64,000 bases of DNA from the NCBI RefSeq assembly GCF_018394055.1, contig NZ_CP074441.1, positions 62,001-126,000 of the forward strand. Reading direction: 5' to 3'. Origin of the DNA: Weissella ceti (lineage in GTDB: Bacteria; Bacillota; Bacilli; Lactobacillales; Lactobacillaceae). The translations under genes were made by a program, and so were the position numbers. The notes under the pieces were generated by a model that worked only from the letters and a program-made list of their open reading frames with translations, was not told the DNA's origin and ran no database searches. Positions 24,826 to 33,034 of the stretch are shown here, one piece after another (positions within the stretch are counted from its first letter, which is position 1; each line of letters opens with the position of its first letter).

Positions 24826-27447
24826 ATGGTTAAAAAAGCAGTGCAAATGATGACGTTTATGATGATGGTTGTTTTTGGAATGTTTATCGGTGGTCATGTA
24901 GAAGCGAATGTTGTAGATGCAACACCATTCGTTGATACCATCACAACAACTAATAAGGAATTCTACCCTCGCGAAACTGGAGATATTGCAATTAACTTTA
25001 GTGAAAAGAATGGGCATCGTTTCCATCCAGGGGATGAACTAGTATTTCGTATTCCTAAAGAACTAAAAGGGTTCTCACAAAAGATGTGGTTAGAAGACTT
25101 TGCACAAGTTCGAGTTGAGAATGGGCGTGTATCTGTAAAGTTTACAGGTAAGGTTCAGGGCCGTACTAAGATTACAGGGCAAGTTAAGTTTGGTGTTAAG
25201 GGATCAGAAGAGGTCCCTCGTGGAAGCAAGCAAACAATCCCATTGCATTTGGGTACAGGAGTTGCTAACTACCCACAAGTCGTCGTAAACGGTTATCAAG
25301 CTGATACAGGTGTTGTACAAGAAGCATCTGATTTCGCCTACAAGGGTGGAAATGTAAATGATAATGATGTGCGCTTAATTGATTGGTATGTGGTTGTTAA
25401 CCCAAACAATGCCAAGATGAGTGACGACGTAACTGTACGTGACTCATTGGGGTTTGGTCATGAAATTGTGCCAGGATCAATTAAGTTAGGTAATGAAACG
25501 ATTAATGCAAGTCACGGAACATTAAAAGCTGACAAGCACTCATTCACATTGACTTTGAAGAAAGACTACGTGAATGGTCGTGGGGTAGGTGTTTACTACC
25601 AAACACGTTTGACTGCTGGTGGAGAAAAGAACAAGACGCTAACAAATGCGTTTACAACAGATTATCAAATTGCTGGACGACCAAAGAATAGTATCTCTGG
25701 AACGGCTAAAGTAACAAATGTCTTGATGTCTGGTTCAATTAATGGTGAATTCGAACAATTGCATGCAGAAGAATTGGAAGAAGTTAACCAAGACGAATCA
25801 CAACGTGTCACACCAATTGAAGATGTTGTTTCTGATAAGGCAACTGAATCAGTTCAAGAAAACAAGGCAACTAACAAAGCGACAAAGAACCAAGTTGAAG
25901 TACACGTTGAAACACGTGTTGAAGATATCTTGGATGAATCAAGCGAATTGGGAACAATCGAAGAGATTGTGACTGACAAAGCAGAAGAATCAGAAGTAGA
26001 AGATAACATGACTGGTGTAGTGGAAACACAACAACCAGAAATGCATGTGAATGTCGTTGAAGAAGACAACACAGATGAAGCTGAAGAACTAGGAACAGTG
26101 GAAGAAATCATCACTGACAAGGCTGAAGTGACAGAAGTGGAAGACAACATGACTGGTGTAGTAGAAACGCAACAACCAGAAGTACACGTGAATGTCGTTG
26201 AAGAAGACAACACAGACGAAGCTGAAGAACTAGGAACAGTGGAAGAAATCATCACTGACAAGGCTGAAGTGACAGAAGTGGAAGACAACATGACTGGTGT
26301 AGTAGAAACACAACAACCAGAAATGCATGTGAATGTCGTTGAAGAAGACAACACAGATGAAGCTGAAGAACTAGGAACAGTGGAAGAAATCATTACTGAC
26401 AAGGCTGAAGTGACAGAAGTAGAAGACAACATGACTGGTGTAGTGGAAACGCAACAACCAGAAGTACACGTGAATGTCGTTGAAGAAGACAACACAGATG
26501 AAGCTGAAGAACTAGGAACAGTGGAAGAAATCATTGCTGACAAGGCTGAAGTGACAGAAGTAGAAGACAACATGACTGGTGTAGTGGAAACGCAACAACC
26601 AGAAGTGCACGTCAACGTCGTTGAAGAAGACAACACAGATGAAGCTGAAGAACTAGGAACAGTGGAAGAAATCATCACTGACAAGGCTGAAGTGACAGAA
26701 GTAGAAGACAACATGACTGATGTAGTGGAAACGCAACAACCAGAAGTACACGTGAATGTCGTTGAAGAAGACAACACAGACGAAGCTGAAGAACTAGGAA
26801 CAGTAGAAGAAATCATCACTGACAAGGCTGAAGTAACAGAAGTAGAAGACCACATGACTGGTGTAGTAGAAACGCAACAACCAGAAGTGCATGTGAAAGT
26901 CGTTGAAGAAGACGTTGTTGATGAATCAAACGAATTGGAAACAATTGAAGAAATTGTAACTGATAAAGCTGAAAAAAACGTAGAAGGATCAAATGGATCA
27001 AATCCAACAGGAAATGTTGCACAAAAGATTCCGGAAACACATACTGAACTAGAAGTTCAAGAAGAAGTTCAAGAAGAAGTTCAAGAAGAAGTTCAAGAAG
27101 AAGTTCAAGAAGAAGTTCAAGAAGAAGTTCAAGAAGAAGTTCAAGAAGAAGTTCAAGAAGAAGTTCAAGAAGAAGTTTTGCCTGAAATCCGTAGCATGCC
27201 GGTTTTGCCTATGTATAAAGAGGCAGAACCTGTTGAAGAGACGACATTGATTGAAACGGCTGACACAACAAAAATTTCAAATCAAGATGACGTAGAAGTA
27301 AAGCGAAATGCAAAAGACGTTGTTATGAATGTTTCAACTGAAGAGTTACCAAAAACTGGATCATCAAATAACAAGTTAGTTGCCATTTTAGGTGTCATTT
27401 TGATGGTATTAGCTGCATTCATGATTCGCCCGCGTTCAGGTAAATAA
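24826..27447 (+). CDS. LPXTG cell-wall-anchored adhesin with 47-residue repeats
   Basis: Surface protein of 873 residues, covalently anchored by sortase. Signal peptide 1-27 (MVKKAVQMM...GHVEA). An Ig-like A region (about 30-310) resembles the collagen-adhesin N1/N2 type; the ligand is unknown. Seven acidic 47-residue repeats follow (about 390-715, core TDEAEELGTVEEI), with diverged units at both edges. Ten VQEE tetrapeptides then form a stalk. The C-terminus has LPKTG (841-845), a hydrophobic helix and a basic tail. No cysteine. GCGAGGGGA serves as the ribosome site. It is the clearest host- or surface-interaction gene in the window. Confidence 0.92.
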   Translation: MVKKAVQMMTFMMMVVFGMFIGGHVEANVVDATPFVDTITTTNKEFYPRETGDIAINFSEKNGHRFHPGDELVFRIPKELKGFSQKMWLEDFAQVRVENGRVSVKFTGKVQGRTKITGQVKFGVKGSEEVPRGSKQTIPLHLGTGVANYPQVVVNGYQADTGVVQEASDFAYKGGNVNDNDVRLIDWYVVVNPNNAKMSDDVTVRDSLGFGHEIVPGSIKLGNETINASHGTLKADKHSFTLTLKKDYVNGRGVGVYYQTRLTAGGEKNKTLTNAFTTDYQIAGRPKNSISGTAKVTNVLMSGSINGEFEQLHAEELEEVNQDESQRVTPIEDVVSDKATESVQENKATNKATKNQVEVHVETRVEDILDESSELGTIEEIVTDKAEESEVEDNMTGVVETQQPEMHVNVVEEDNTDEAEELGTVEEIITDKAEVTEVEDNMTGVVETQQPEVHVNVVEEDNTDEAEELGTVEEIITDKAEVTEVEDNMTGVVETQQPEMHVNVVEEDNTDEAEELGTVEEIITDKAEVTEVEDNMTGVVETQQPEVHVNVVEEDNTDEAEELGTVEEIIADKAEVTEVEDNMTGVVETQQPEVHVNVVEEDNTDEAEELGTVEEIITDKAEVTEVEDNMTDVVETQQPEVHVNVVEEDNTDEAEELGTVEEIITDKAEVTEVEDHMTGVVETQQPEVHVKVVEEDVVDESNELETIEEIVTDKAEKNVEGSNGSNPTGNVAQKIPETHTELEVQEEVQEEVQEEVQEEVQEEVQEEVQEEVQEEVQEEVQEEVLPEIRSMPVLPMYKEAEPVEETTLIETADTTKISNQDDVEVKRNAKDVVMNVSTEELPKTGSSNNKLVAILGVILMVLAAFMIRPRSGK
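25890..26985 (+). repeat. 141-bp tandem repeats in the adhesin gene
   Basis: Units start at 25993, 26134, 26275, 26416, 26557, 26698 and 26839, exactly 141 bp apart (47 codons). The inner copies are nearly identical at DNA level, including silent positions, which points to recent expansion or gene conversion. Diverged partial units flank the array (about 25890-25992 and after 26900). Confidence 0.93.
27055..27174 (+). repeat. 10 x 12-bp perfect tandem repeat (VQEE)
   Basis: Ten uninterrupted copies of a 12-base unit GTTCAAGAAGAA encoding Val-Gln-Glu-Glu. Because the unit is a multiple of three, slippage would change stalk length without frameshifting. Confidence 0.96.
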
Positions 27448-27525
27448 GCTGATAAATTGATATCGCGGATTAGGCAAAACAACATAGTAGTAAATTACAC
27501 ATAAGAGATTATGTGACACATATTT

Positions 27526-27562
27526 AAAGACCTTGGTGAGCTTATCTCATCAAGGTCTTTTT
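27526..27562 (+). terminator. terminator of the adhesin gene
   Basis: A 15-bp stem beginning AAAGACCTTG and closing CAAGGTCTTT around a CTTAT loop, then TTTTT. Confidence 0.92.
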
Positions 27563-27692
27563 GCTCATGTAATGATGGGAAAGGATTGAGTGTACGCTTT
27601 GTGGGTCGAGGGGAGTCTTTGTTTGGAAGTGGGTGTTGAAAAATAATGTTTGTGCAACTTTGATCACAAAATATAGTTATTTAAAAAACAAA

Positions 27693-27701
27693 TGCTATAA
27701 T
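27693..27701 (+). promoter_or_regulatory. extended -10 promoter of pepV
   Basis: TGCTATAAT: an extended -10 (TG at 27693-27694, TATAAT at 27696-27701). No good -35 is visible, as expected for this promoter class. Confidence 0.65.
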
Positions 27702-27732
27702 AGTATCTAATTAAAAGATGGAGGCGAATGTT

Positions 27733-29157
27733 ATGACAACAGAACAAGGTAAGTGGTTATCAAATTCTTTGAAGTATGAAGATGCTTTACTAACAGATTT
27801 GAAGGAAATGTTGGCAATTAAGTCAGTTCGTGATGATGCGGCTGCAACTGAATTGGCACCATTGGGACCTGGTCCAGCTGAAGCATTGGAAAAGTTCATT
27901 GCATTTTCAAAGCGTGATGGGTTCCGTACAGGAATGTACAAGAACCTGGTTGCATATGCAGAATTGGGACCTGAAGATGCAGAAGAATCAGTAGCGGTTA
28001 TTGGTCACTTGGACGTTATGCCGGCTGGAGATGGCTGGACAAAGGAACCGTTTGAACCAACTATTGAAGATGGACGTCTATACGCTCGTGGAGCAGCGGA
28101 TGATAAGGGACCAACTTTCACAGCCTACTACGCAATGAAGATGCTTAAAGATATGGAAGTGCCTTTGAAGCGTAAGATTGTTTTCGTCGTTGGGATTGAC
28201 GAAGAATCAGACTGGACTGGAATGGACGAATTCTTTGAAGAATACGGTCAACCAACAATGGGATTCTCACCTGACGCGGAATTCCCAATTATCAATGGTG
28301 AAAAGGGAAACGTTTCTGTTGTAACTCGCTTTAGCGGTGAAAACGGAGATGATGATCAATTGATTTCATTCACTGCCGGAGAACGTCCTAACATGGTACC
28401 CGGAACTGCGGTTGCCGTTGTGAAGACTGCTCATGCAGCAGAAATGGTTTCAGCAATGGAAGCTTACTTGGCAGCGGAAACACGTGTAAAGGGTGAAGCG
28501 GCGATTGATGGTGATCAAGTAACGTTCAAGTTCTTTGGACGTCAAGTTCACGGAGCTAAGCCTGAAACAGGATTGAACGCGGGGACTTTCTTGGCTAACT
28601 TCTTGAAGGACCAATCATTTGGTGCAGACGCAGCTGGCTTCTTGGCATTGCTAGGAGATAAGCTACATGATGACACATTGGCTACTAAGATTGGGGCAGC
28701 AACACATGATGAATTGATGGGAGATCTATCAATGAACGTGGGTATTCAACGTTTTGCAGCTAATGAAGATGGCTTTATCGATGCCAACTTCCGTTACCCA
28801 CAAAATATCACTGCTGAACAAATCGAAGCTGATTTGAAAGATGCATTGCCAGCTAAGTTTGCGGCAAGTGTAAGTATTGAAGGTCACGGAATGATTCCTC
28901 ATTACGTACCAGGTGACGATCCACTAGTTGAAACACTACTACGTGTTTACCGTGAACAAACAGGTTTGCCAGCCGGCGAACTGGTTATCGGTGGTGGAAC
29001 ATTCGGACGTTTGTTGAAGCGAGGAGTCGCATTTGGTGCAATGTTTGAAGGTGTACCAGATACTATGCACCAAGCTGACGAATTCTACCCAGTAGCAGAT
29101 TTGACACGTTCAATGTCAATCTTTGCACAATCAATGAATGATTTAGCTAATTACTAA
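27733..29157 (+). CDS. pepV: dipeptidase PepV (M20 family)
   Basis: Zinc aminopeptidase that cleaves dipeptides in the cytoplasm, the last step of use of peptides taken up by systems such as Opp (35425). Metal and catalytic motifs: GHLDVMP with His92 and Asp94, ARGAADDKGP near 118-126, and IDEESD with Glu157/Glu158. The segment HGAKPETGLNAG belongs to the lid domain. Length 474 matches lactobacillar PepV. ATG 27733 is chosen because GGAGG lies inside the longer frame that starts at 27718. Strong codon bias. Confidence 0.96.
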   Translation: MTTEQGKWLSNSLKYEDALLTDLKEMLAIKSVRDDAAATELAPLGPGPAEALEKFIAFSKRDGFRTGMYKNLVAYAELGPEDAEESVAVIGHLDVMPAGDGWTKEPFEPTIEDGRLYARGAADDKGPTFTAYYAMKMLKDMEVPLKRKIVFVVGIDEESDWTGMDEFFEEYGQPTMGFSPDAEFPIINGEKGNVSVVTRFSGENGDDDQLISFTAGERPNMVPGTAVAVVKTAHAAEMVSAMEAYLAAETRVKGEAAIDGDQVTFKFFGRQVHGAKPETGLNAGTFLANFLKDQSFGADAAGFLALLGDKLHDDTLATKIGAATHDELMGDLSMNVGIQRFAANEDGFIDANFRYPQNITAEQIEADLKDALPAKFAASVSIEGHGMIPHYVPGDDPLVETLLRVYREQTGLPAGELVIGGGTFGRLLKRGVAFGAMFEGVPDTMHQADEFYPVADLTRSMSIFAQSMNDLANY

Positions 29158-29196
29158 AAATCATTATTTATCCCAAAACAGGGATAAATAAATGCT

Positions 29197-29236
29197 TAAA
29201 AGACCACGGAATCCCAAGGGTTTGTGGTCTTTTTTT
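29197..29236 (+). terminator. terminator of pepV
   Basis: AAAGACCAC pairs with GTGGTCTTT, followed by a T run. An additional ATTTATCCC/GGGATAAAT hairpin precedes it (29165-29189). Confidence 0.88.
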
Positions 29237-29303
29237 ATGAGCTTTTTAAGGCGTAAACTGCTACAATTAGTTTAAATAATCAAAAAAATCAGGGGGAACC
29301 GGC

Positions 29304-30275
29304 ATGTGGAAAAAGGTGGGGACAATCGCATTAGTGGCTGTGTTGATTAGTAGTTTTGTCGGAATGAATTCAGTGTCAGCGATGACAACGGGAGAACAAC
29401 AACACGCACTAAAGCAACCATATGTTGTATATGGAGCAGCAGCGCAACAAAAACATCAAATTGCCCAAACGTTAGGGGTAACATCTAACTACACACAATT
29501 AACAACGAAAGGTGTTGATGGAGCGTATTTAGGCTTACAAGGTGTGGCGGACAGCGTTATGATCAGTTCAGTTGCGCTAGCGCCCGGGAATGAAGGTGCA
29601 GGAAATTTAGTTAACATTGAATCTTTTGAAGGTAAGAATAATATCACGCAAGTGACAGCACAACAATACGCTATGGCTGCAACAATGGCGGGTGTAAAAG
29701 ATGTTGTTATTACTGTTACTGCTAACTCACCTGTATCTGGTGAAGCCGCATTAGCGGGGGTATATAAAGCACTGGAAGCAGATGGTGTAGCATTGGATAA
29801 TGATAATACTACAGCTGCAAACAATGTCTTATCATCAACATCTGAAGCGATTGCGGAAAATGCGGGTGATAAAAAATATGCTGGTAAGTTGACATCTGCT
29901 GTTACTGAAACAACTGGGGAAGTAGCCAAAGAGAAACAAGATGGAAAGAATGTCACAATCAATGTCATTATTGATAAATTGATTATTAATTTGGATAAAC
30001 AAGGCATTAAAGATCAAACAAATGATATGCACATTACGGCAATTGCAAACTCAATCCAACTAGTGAATAACGCGCCTATATCTGAATCTGCTGATTTTGT
30101 TAAAACAACTAGTCAGTTAGCCGATACATTGTCAAAATCAGCTGGTGATTTAATGGCAAAGGCAAAAGATTTTGCAAACTCACAAGATGCAAAAGAAGTC
30201 GCTAACTGGTTTACAATTCATATCTGGGAGCCAATTAAGAATTTCTTTAGTGGATTGTTTGGCGGTAATGAGTAA
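29304..30275 (+). CDS. DUF1002 (YpuA-like) exported protein
   Basis: Exported protein of the DUF1002 family, represented by B. subtilis YpuA; function unknown. A signal peptide (1-26, cleaved after SVSA) is followed by the family core (about 40-255; segment VYGAAAQQKHQIAQTLG and the repeated alternation of hydrophobic helices and Thr-rich strands). The C-terminal tail ends in an amphipathic, aromatic segment (WEPIKNFFSGLFG). Length 323. It has a GGGGGAA ribosome site, and it stands alone between two terminators. Confidence 0.82.
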   Translation: MWKKVGTIALVAVLISSFVGMNSVSAMTTGEQQHALKQPYVVYGAAAQQKHQIAQTLGVTSNYTQLTTKGVDGAYLGLQGVADSVMISSVALAPGNEGAGNLVNIESFEGKNNITQVTAQQYAMAATMAGVKDVVITVTANSPVSGEAALAGVYKALEADGVALDNDNTTAANNVLSSTSEAIAENAGDKKYAGKLTSAVTETTGEVAKEKQDGKNVTINVIIDKLIINLDKQGIKDQTNDMHITAIANSIQLVNNAPISESADFVKTTSQLADTLSKSAGDLMAKAKDFANSQDAKEVANWFTIHIWEPIKNFFSGLFGGNE

Positions 30276-30288
30276 TTGAAAAAATGTG

Positions 30289-30318
30289 ATATCCTATTGG
30301 TGACAATAGGATATTTTT
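30289..30318 (+). terminator. terminator of the YpuA-like gene
   Basis: ATATCCTATT pairs with AATAGGATAT across a GGTGAC loop, then TTTTT. Confidence 0.92.
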
Positions 30319-30360
30319 ATTAGTCAGTGGATAACTGATTTGGAAAGAAGAGGAATACGC

Positions 30361-30924
30361 GTGCAACGTCGAGTCTTTGTAGTAACAGGGAATACAGGAA
30401 CTGGGAAAACGACTGTAACTAAGTACCTAAATGAATTTTATGAAATGCCTAAAGTTATCACACATACAACGCGCCCGCCACGTGAAGGGGAAGAAGATGG
30501 TGTGGACTACTATTTTGAATCAAATGATTCATTTGATAAAAATCATTATTTAGAGTCAGTAAGTTATAGTGGTTACCGTTACGGTTCGTCTATCGAAGGG
30601 TTAGAACGTGCCTGGGAAAAGAATCAATTGATCACCATTGTATTAGATCCATTAGGTGCAGTAACTTATTTGCAAGATTTACCTGAAGGTGAAGTGGTAT
30701 TGATTTATTTAGACGTGACAGAGCGTTCTGATTTATTGCAGCGGTTAGAGAAGCGTGGTGATGATGTGTCCGTCATTGCACAACGCTTAAATAGCGATGA
30801 GTACCAACGTGATTTGATGATGTTACCAGCTTTGAAAGAAAAGGCGCATGTCGTCATGAATGATGATTGGGAATTGGCTAAACAAGCTGTGGATAAAATT
30901 GTACAAGAAACTATTCGTTTGTAA
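30361..30924 (+). CDS. guanylate-kinase-like P-loop kinase
   Basis: Small nucleoside-monophosphate-kinase-fold protein of 187 residues. The P-loop is GNTGTGKTT (near residues 10-18) where classical Gmk has GPSG-GKG. THTTRPPREGEEDGVDYYF is the clear GMP-binding segment of the family. GTG 30361 is taken as the start because AAGAAGAGG ends 8 bases before it. The classical gmk is usually beside rpoZ; this one begins a small operon of envelope-like unknowns, so it is probably a second, specialised guanylate kinase paralogue. Catalytic activity is likely but unproven. Confidence 0.8.
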   Translation: MQRRVFVVTGNTGTGKTTVTKYLNEFYEMPKVITHTTRPPREGEEDGVDYYFESNDSFDKNHYLESVSYSGYRYGSSIEGLERAWEKNQLITIVLDPLGAVTYLQDLPEGEVVLIYLDVTERSDLLQRLEKRGDDVSVIAQRLNSDEYQRDLMMLPALKEKAHVVMNDDWELAKQAVDKIVQETIRL

Positions 30925-30951
30925 CGAAGAAGTACAGAAAAGAGGTGTCAC

Positions 30952-31326
30952 ATGAAAAAAAGAACTCCCTCGTTTATAACGCCAGTGGCATTATTGTCAT
31001 TGATTATCGCGCTAAGCGCTGGAAATGCGGTCGTAAACGTATCAACAAATACACATAATGGTGCACCTAAAGAAGAATCTAAGGTGGAATCTAGTTCATC
31101 TAGTGTGGTGTCAAGCTCAAGCGAAATTAGTTCAAGTAGTGAAACGTCTACTTCAATAAGTTCTGAAAAAACGTCTACTTCTGAATCTAACTCGCAAGAA
31201 ACATCAAGTAGTACTAGCAATCGTGAAGAAAGTACAGAATCTAGTGAAGCTAGTTCATCAGTGAAAGAGCCTACAGAATCAAGTTCCTCAGAGACAAAAT
31301 CTAACGTAAATAAGGCGGTGAATTAA
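30952..31326 (+). CDS. small Ser-rich exported protein
   Basis: A 124-residue protein not assigned to a function. A short basic N-terminus (MKKRTP) precedes one hydrophobic segment (about 8-26, PVALLSLIIALSAGNAVV). The remainder (about 40-124) is low-complexity Ser/Glu/Thr sequence with many SSS runs, resembling a disordered, possibly glycosylated, wall-crossing stalk. There is no LPXTG motif, so it is probably held by an uncleaved signal anchor. A good AGAGGTG site precedes the ATG. It lies 27 bases after the kinase-like gene and 2 bases before the next gene, so it is in one operon. Confidence 0.7.
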   Translation: MKKRTPSFITPVALLSLIIALSAGNAVVNVSTNTHNGAPKEESKVESSSSSVVSSSSEISSSSETSTSISSEKTSTSESNSQETSSSTSNREESTESSEASSSVKEPTESSSSETKSNVNKAVN

Positions 31327-31328
31327 TT

Positions 31329-31799
31329 ATGTTTTCACTATTAGATTTATTTAACAGTTACTTCAGTGTCTTTAATGTCAACTCGCGGTTAAAGGGACGT
31401 ATTTATACGATTATCGATTTCTTTGGTGTCAGCTATTTGATGTACTTAACATGGTCATATTTAAAAAATCATGCATATGCCCAAGGGGGATTAATTGGGT
31501 TGGCAACTGTAGTGATTCTATATATCGCACTAATTAACTTCGTCTATTATTTTACAAACAAATCGGTTAAGTGGGATATTTCACCGCTGTTTGCAAAGTA
31601 TGTGGCTAATCCAGATGCAGCGACTGGGAACAATGTCCAATATGTGCCTGCTAGTGGACTATATCATTCTGAAGATGTATTACCTGCCTTTGTAGTGTCA
31701 AAAAACGAAGATCAGGAACGTTTACGTCAATTAGTGTCTCAAATGCGAAATCGCGGATTGATTGAAGATGTCTTTGAAGATCTTTCGGATAAAGAGTAA
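31329..31799 (+). CDS. two-TM membrane protein of unknown function
   Basis: A 156-residue protein. Two hydrophobic segments (about 25-45, YTIIDFFGVSYLMYLTWSYL, and about 54-75, GLIGLATVVILYIALINFVYYF) are followed by a soluble cytoplasmic tail rich in charged residues (about 90-156). It is not recognised by function; similar small proteins occur in other lactobacilli next to Ser-rich exported proteins. The start lies 2 bases after the previous stop, and its coupling suggests a joint function with that protein. Confidence 0.65.
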   Translation: MFSLLDLFNSYFSVFNVNSRLKGRIYTIIDFFGVSYLMYLTWSYLKNHAYAQGGLIGLATVVILYIALINFVYYFTNKSVKWDISPLFAKYVANPDAATGNNVQYVPASGLYHSEDVLPAFVVSKNEDQERLRQLVSQMRNRGLIEDVFEDLSDKE

Positions 31800-31808
31800 A
31801 TTCAAGTT

Positions 31809-32117
31809 TTGAAAAAAGGACAAAAATTCGTATATGCGAACGATCGGATAGATTTACCGTATTATCGTTTGCAAAAAAACGGAAATCACTTAGTGGTCAT
31901 GGGTGGTATGAATGAAATGCAAGCGCAACAAATTGGTATTGTAGAACAAGTTGGATTGCAACCAATTGCAGCTGCAATGAAGCAATACGACTTTTATATC
32001 GCAACAGCAGGTATAACTGGTGGTATAGCGCATGAAATGGGGCGAAATGGGCTTTCTGTCGTACATTTGCCTTACCAATTAAAAGTAGAATTAGCTTACA
32101 AAACAAAGGAAGTCTAA
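31809..32117 (+). CDS. small conserved-looking hypothetical protein
   Basis: A 102-residue soluble protein of unknown function, last of the four-gene run. It starts at TTG with no good ribosome site (AAAGAG is 14 bases upstream), so the true start is uncertain. It has an N-terminal basic stretch (MKKGQKFVYANDRIDLPYYRL) and a Gly-rich centre (IATAGITGGIAHEMG). A terminator follows its stop by a few bases. Coding nature is supported by codon use and by the lack of space. Confidence 0.55.
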   Translation: MKKGQKFVYANDRIDLPYYRLQKNGNHLVVMGGMNEMQAQQIGIVEQVGLQPIAAAMKQYDFYIATAGITGGIAHEMGRNGLSVVHLPYQLKVELAYKTKEV

Positions 32118-32138
32118 CTGTATAGTTAGGCTTTTTTT
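32111..32138 (+). terminator. terminator of the 30361-32117 operon
   Basis: AGTCTAAC pairs with GTTAGGCT across a TGTATA loop, followed by seven T. Confidence 0.9.
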
Positions 32139-32150
32139 ATTAGAAGTGCA

Positions 32151-32167
32151 TGTAAACTTATATTACA
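32151..32167 (+). promoter_or_regulatory. GlnR box upstream of glnQHMP
   Basis: TGTAAACTTATATTACA is an exact match to the GlnR/TnrA consensus TGTNA-N7-TNACA. It lies 6 bases upstream of the -35 of the glnQ promoter, a typical place for nitrogen-dependent repression by GlnR. Confidence 0.85.
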
Positions 32168-32173
32168 TACTGA

Positions 32174-32202
32174 TTGACAATGTTCGGTTTTTTGACTACC
32201 AT
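32174..32202 (+). promoter_or_regulatory. promoter of glnQHMP
   Basis: -35 TTGACA (32174-32179), 17-base spacer, -10 TACCAT (32197-32202). The leader ends with a GCTAACA/TGTTAGC hairpin (32262-32277) abutting the GAGGAGG ribosome site. Confidence 0.75.
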
Positions 32203-32289
32203 TGGGTAAAGTTCGCTGGAAACCTAACAGAACAAACAGTGATGTTTAATTAATTAAAAAAGCTAACAAATGTTAGCGAGGAGGCCTAC

Positions 32290-33024
32290 ATGTCAATGAT
32301 CGAGTTTAAAAATGTCGAGAAGTATTATGGAAAGTTCCATGCTTTGAAAGATATTAATTTGGAAATCGATAAGGGAGAAACTGTCGTGTTGCTTGGCCCT
32401 TCAGGATCTGGGAAATCAACATTAATTCGAACAATCAATGGGTTGGAAACAATTCAAGAAGGTCAATTGATCGTTAACGATCGAGACTTGGCCGATGAGC
32501 ATACAGATTTAAATATGATTCGTAAAGATGTGGGGATGGTATTCCAACACTTTAATCTATATGCGAATAAGACAATTATTGAAAATATTATGCTTGGCCC
32601 TCGTTTGGTATTAAAGCGTGATGAACAAGAAAATCGTGAACTAGCCATGAAACTACTAGAACGTGTCGGTTTGGCAGACCAAGCAGATAAGTTCCCGTCA
32701 GCTCTATCTGGTGGACAACAACAACGTGTTGCGATTGCGCGTTCATTAGCAATGAAGCCAAAGGCGATTTTGTTTGACGAACCAACATCAGCGCTTGACC
32801 CAGAAATGGTTAACGGTGTTTTGAAGATTATGCGTGAAATCGCAGAAGATTCATCAATGACAATGGTTGTTGTGACGCACGAAATGGGATTTGCGAAGCA
32901 AGTAGCTGACCGTGTTATCTTCATGGCTGATGGTGAAATTCTAGAAGATGCACCAACGGCACAATTCTTCGAACATCCCAACGAACCACGTGCGCGTCAC
33001 TTCTTGTCACAAATTGTGCATTAG
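32290..33024 (+). CDS. glnQ: amino-acid (glutamine/glutamate) ABC transporter ATPase
   Basis: Cytoplasmic ATPase of a polar amino-acid importer. Walker A GPSGSGKST (37-45), signature LSGGQQQR, Walker B ILFDEPTSALDP and switch His in VVTHEMGF are all intact. The 244 residues match GlnQ/ArtP-type proteins. Start ATG 32290 follows GAGGAGG. Gene order ATPase, binding protein, two permeases matches glnQHMP of Bacillus. Glutamine is the likeliest substrate given the operon order and the upstream GlnR box. Confidence 0.93.
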   Translation: MSMIEFKNVEKYYGKFHALKDINLEIDKGETVVLLGPSGSGKSTLIRTINGLETIQEGQLIVNDRDLADEHTDLNMIRKDVGMVFQHFNLYANKTIIENIMLGPRLVLKRDEQENRELAMKLLERVGLADQADKFPSALSGGQQQRVAIARSLAMKPKAILFDEPTSALDPEMVNGVLKIMREIAEDSSMTMVVVTHEMGFAKQVADRVIFMADGEILEDAPTAQFFEHPNEPRARHFLSQIVH

Positions 33025-33034
33025 GAGGTTGAGT

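Noticed and set aside
25854-26855. 333-codon open frame on the minus strand inside the adhesin repeats
   Set aside because: It is the antisense of the 141-bp repeats (a Ser/Thr-rich mirror of the acidic repeat); no ribosome site and no independent promoter.
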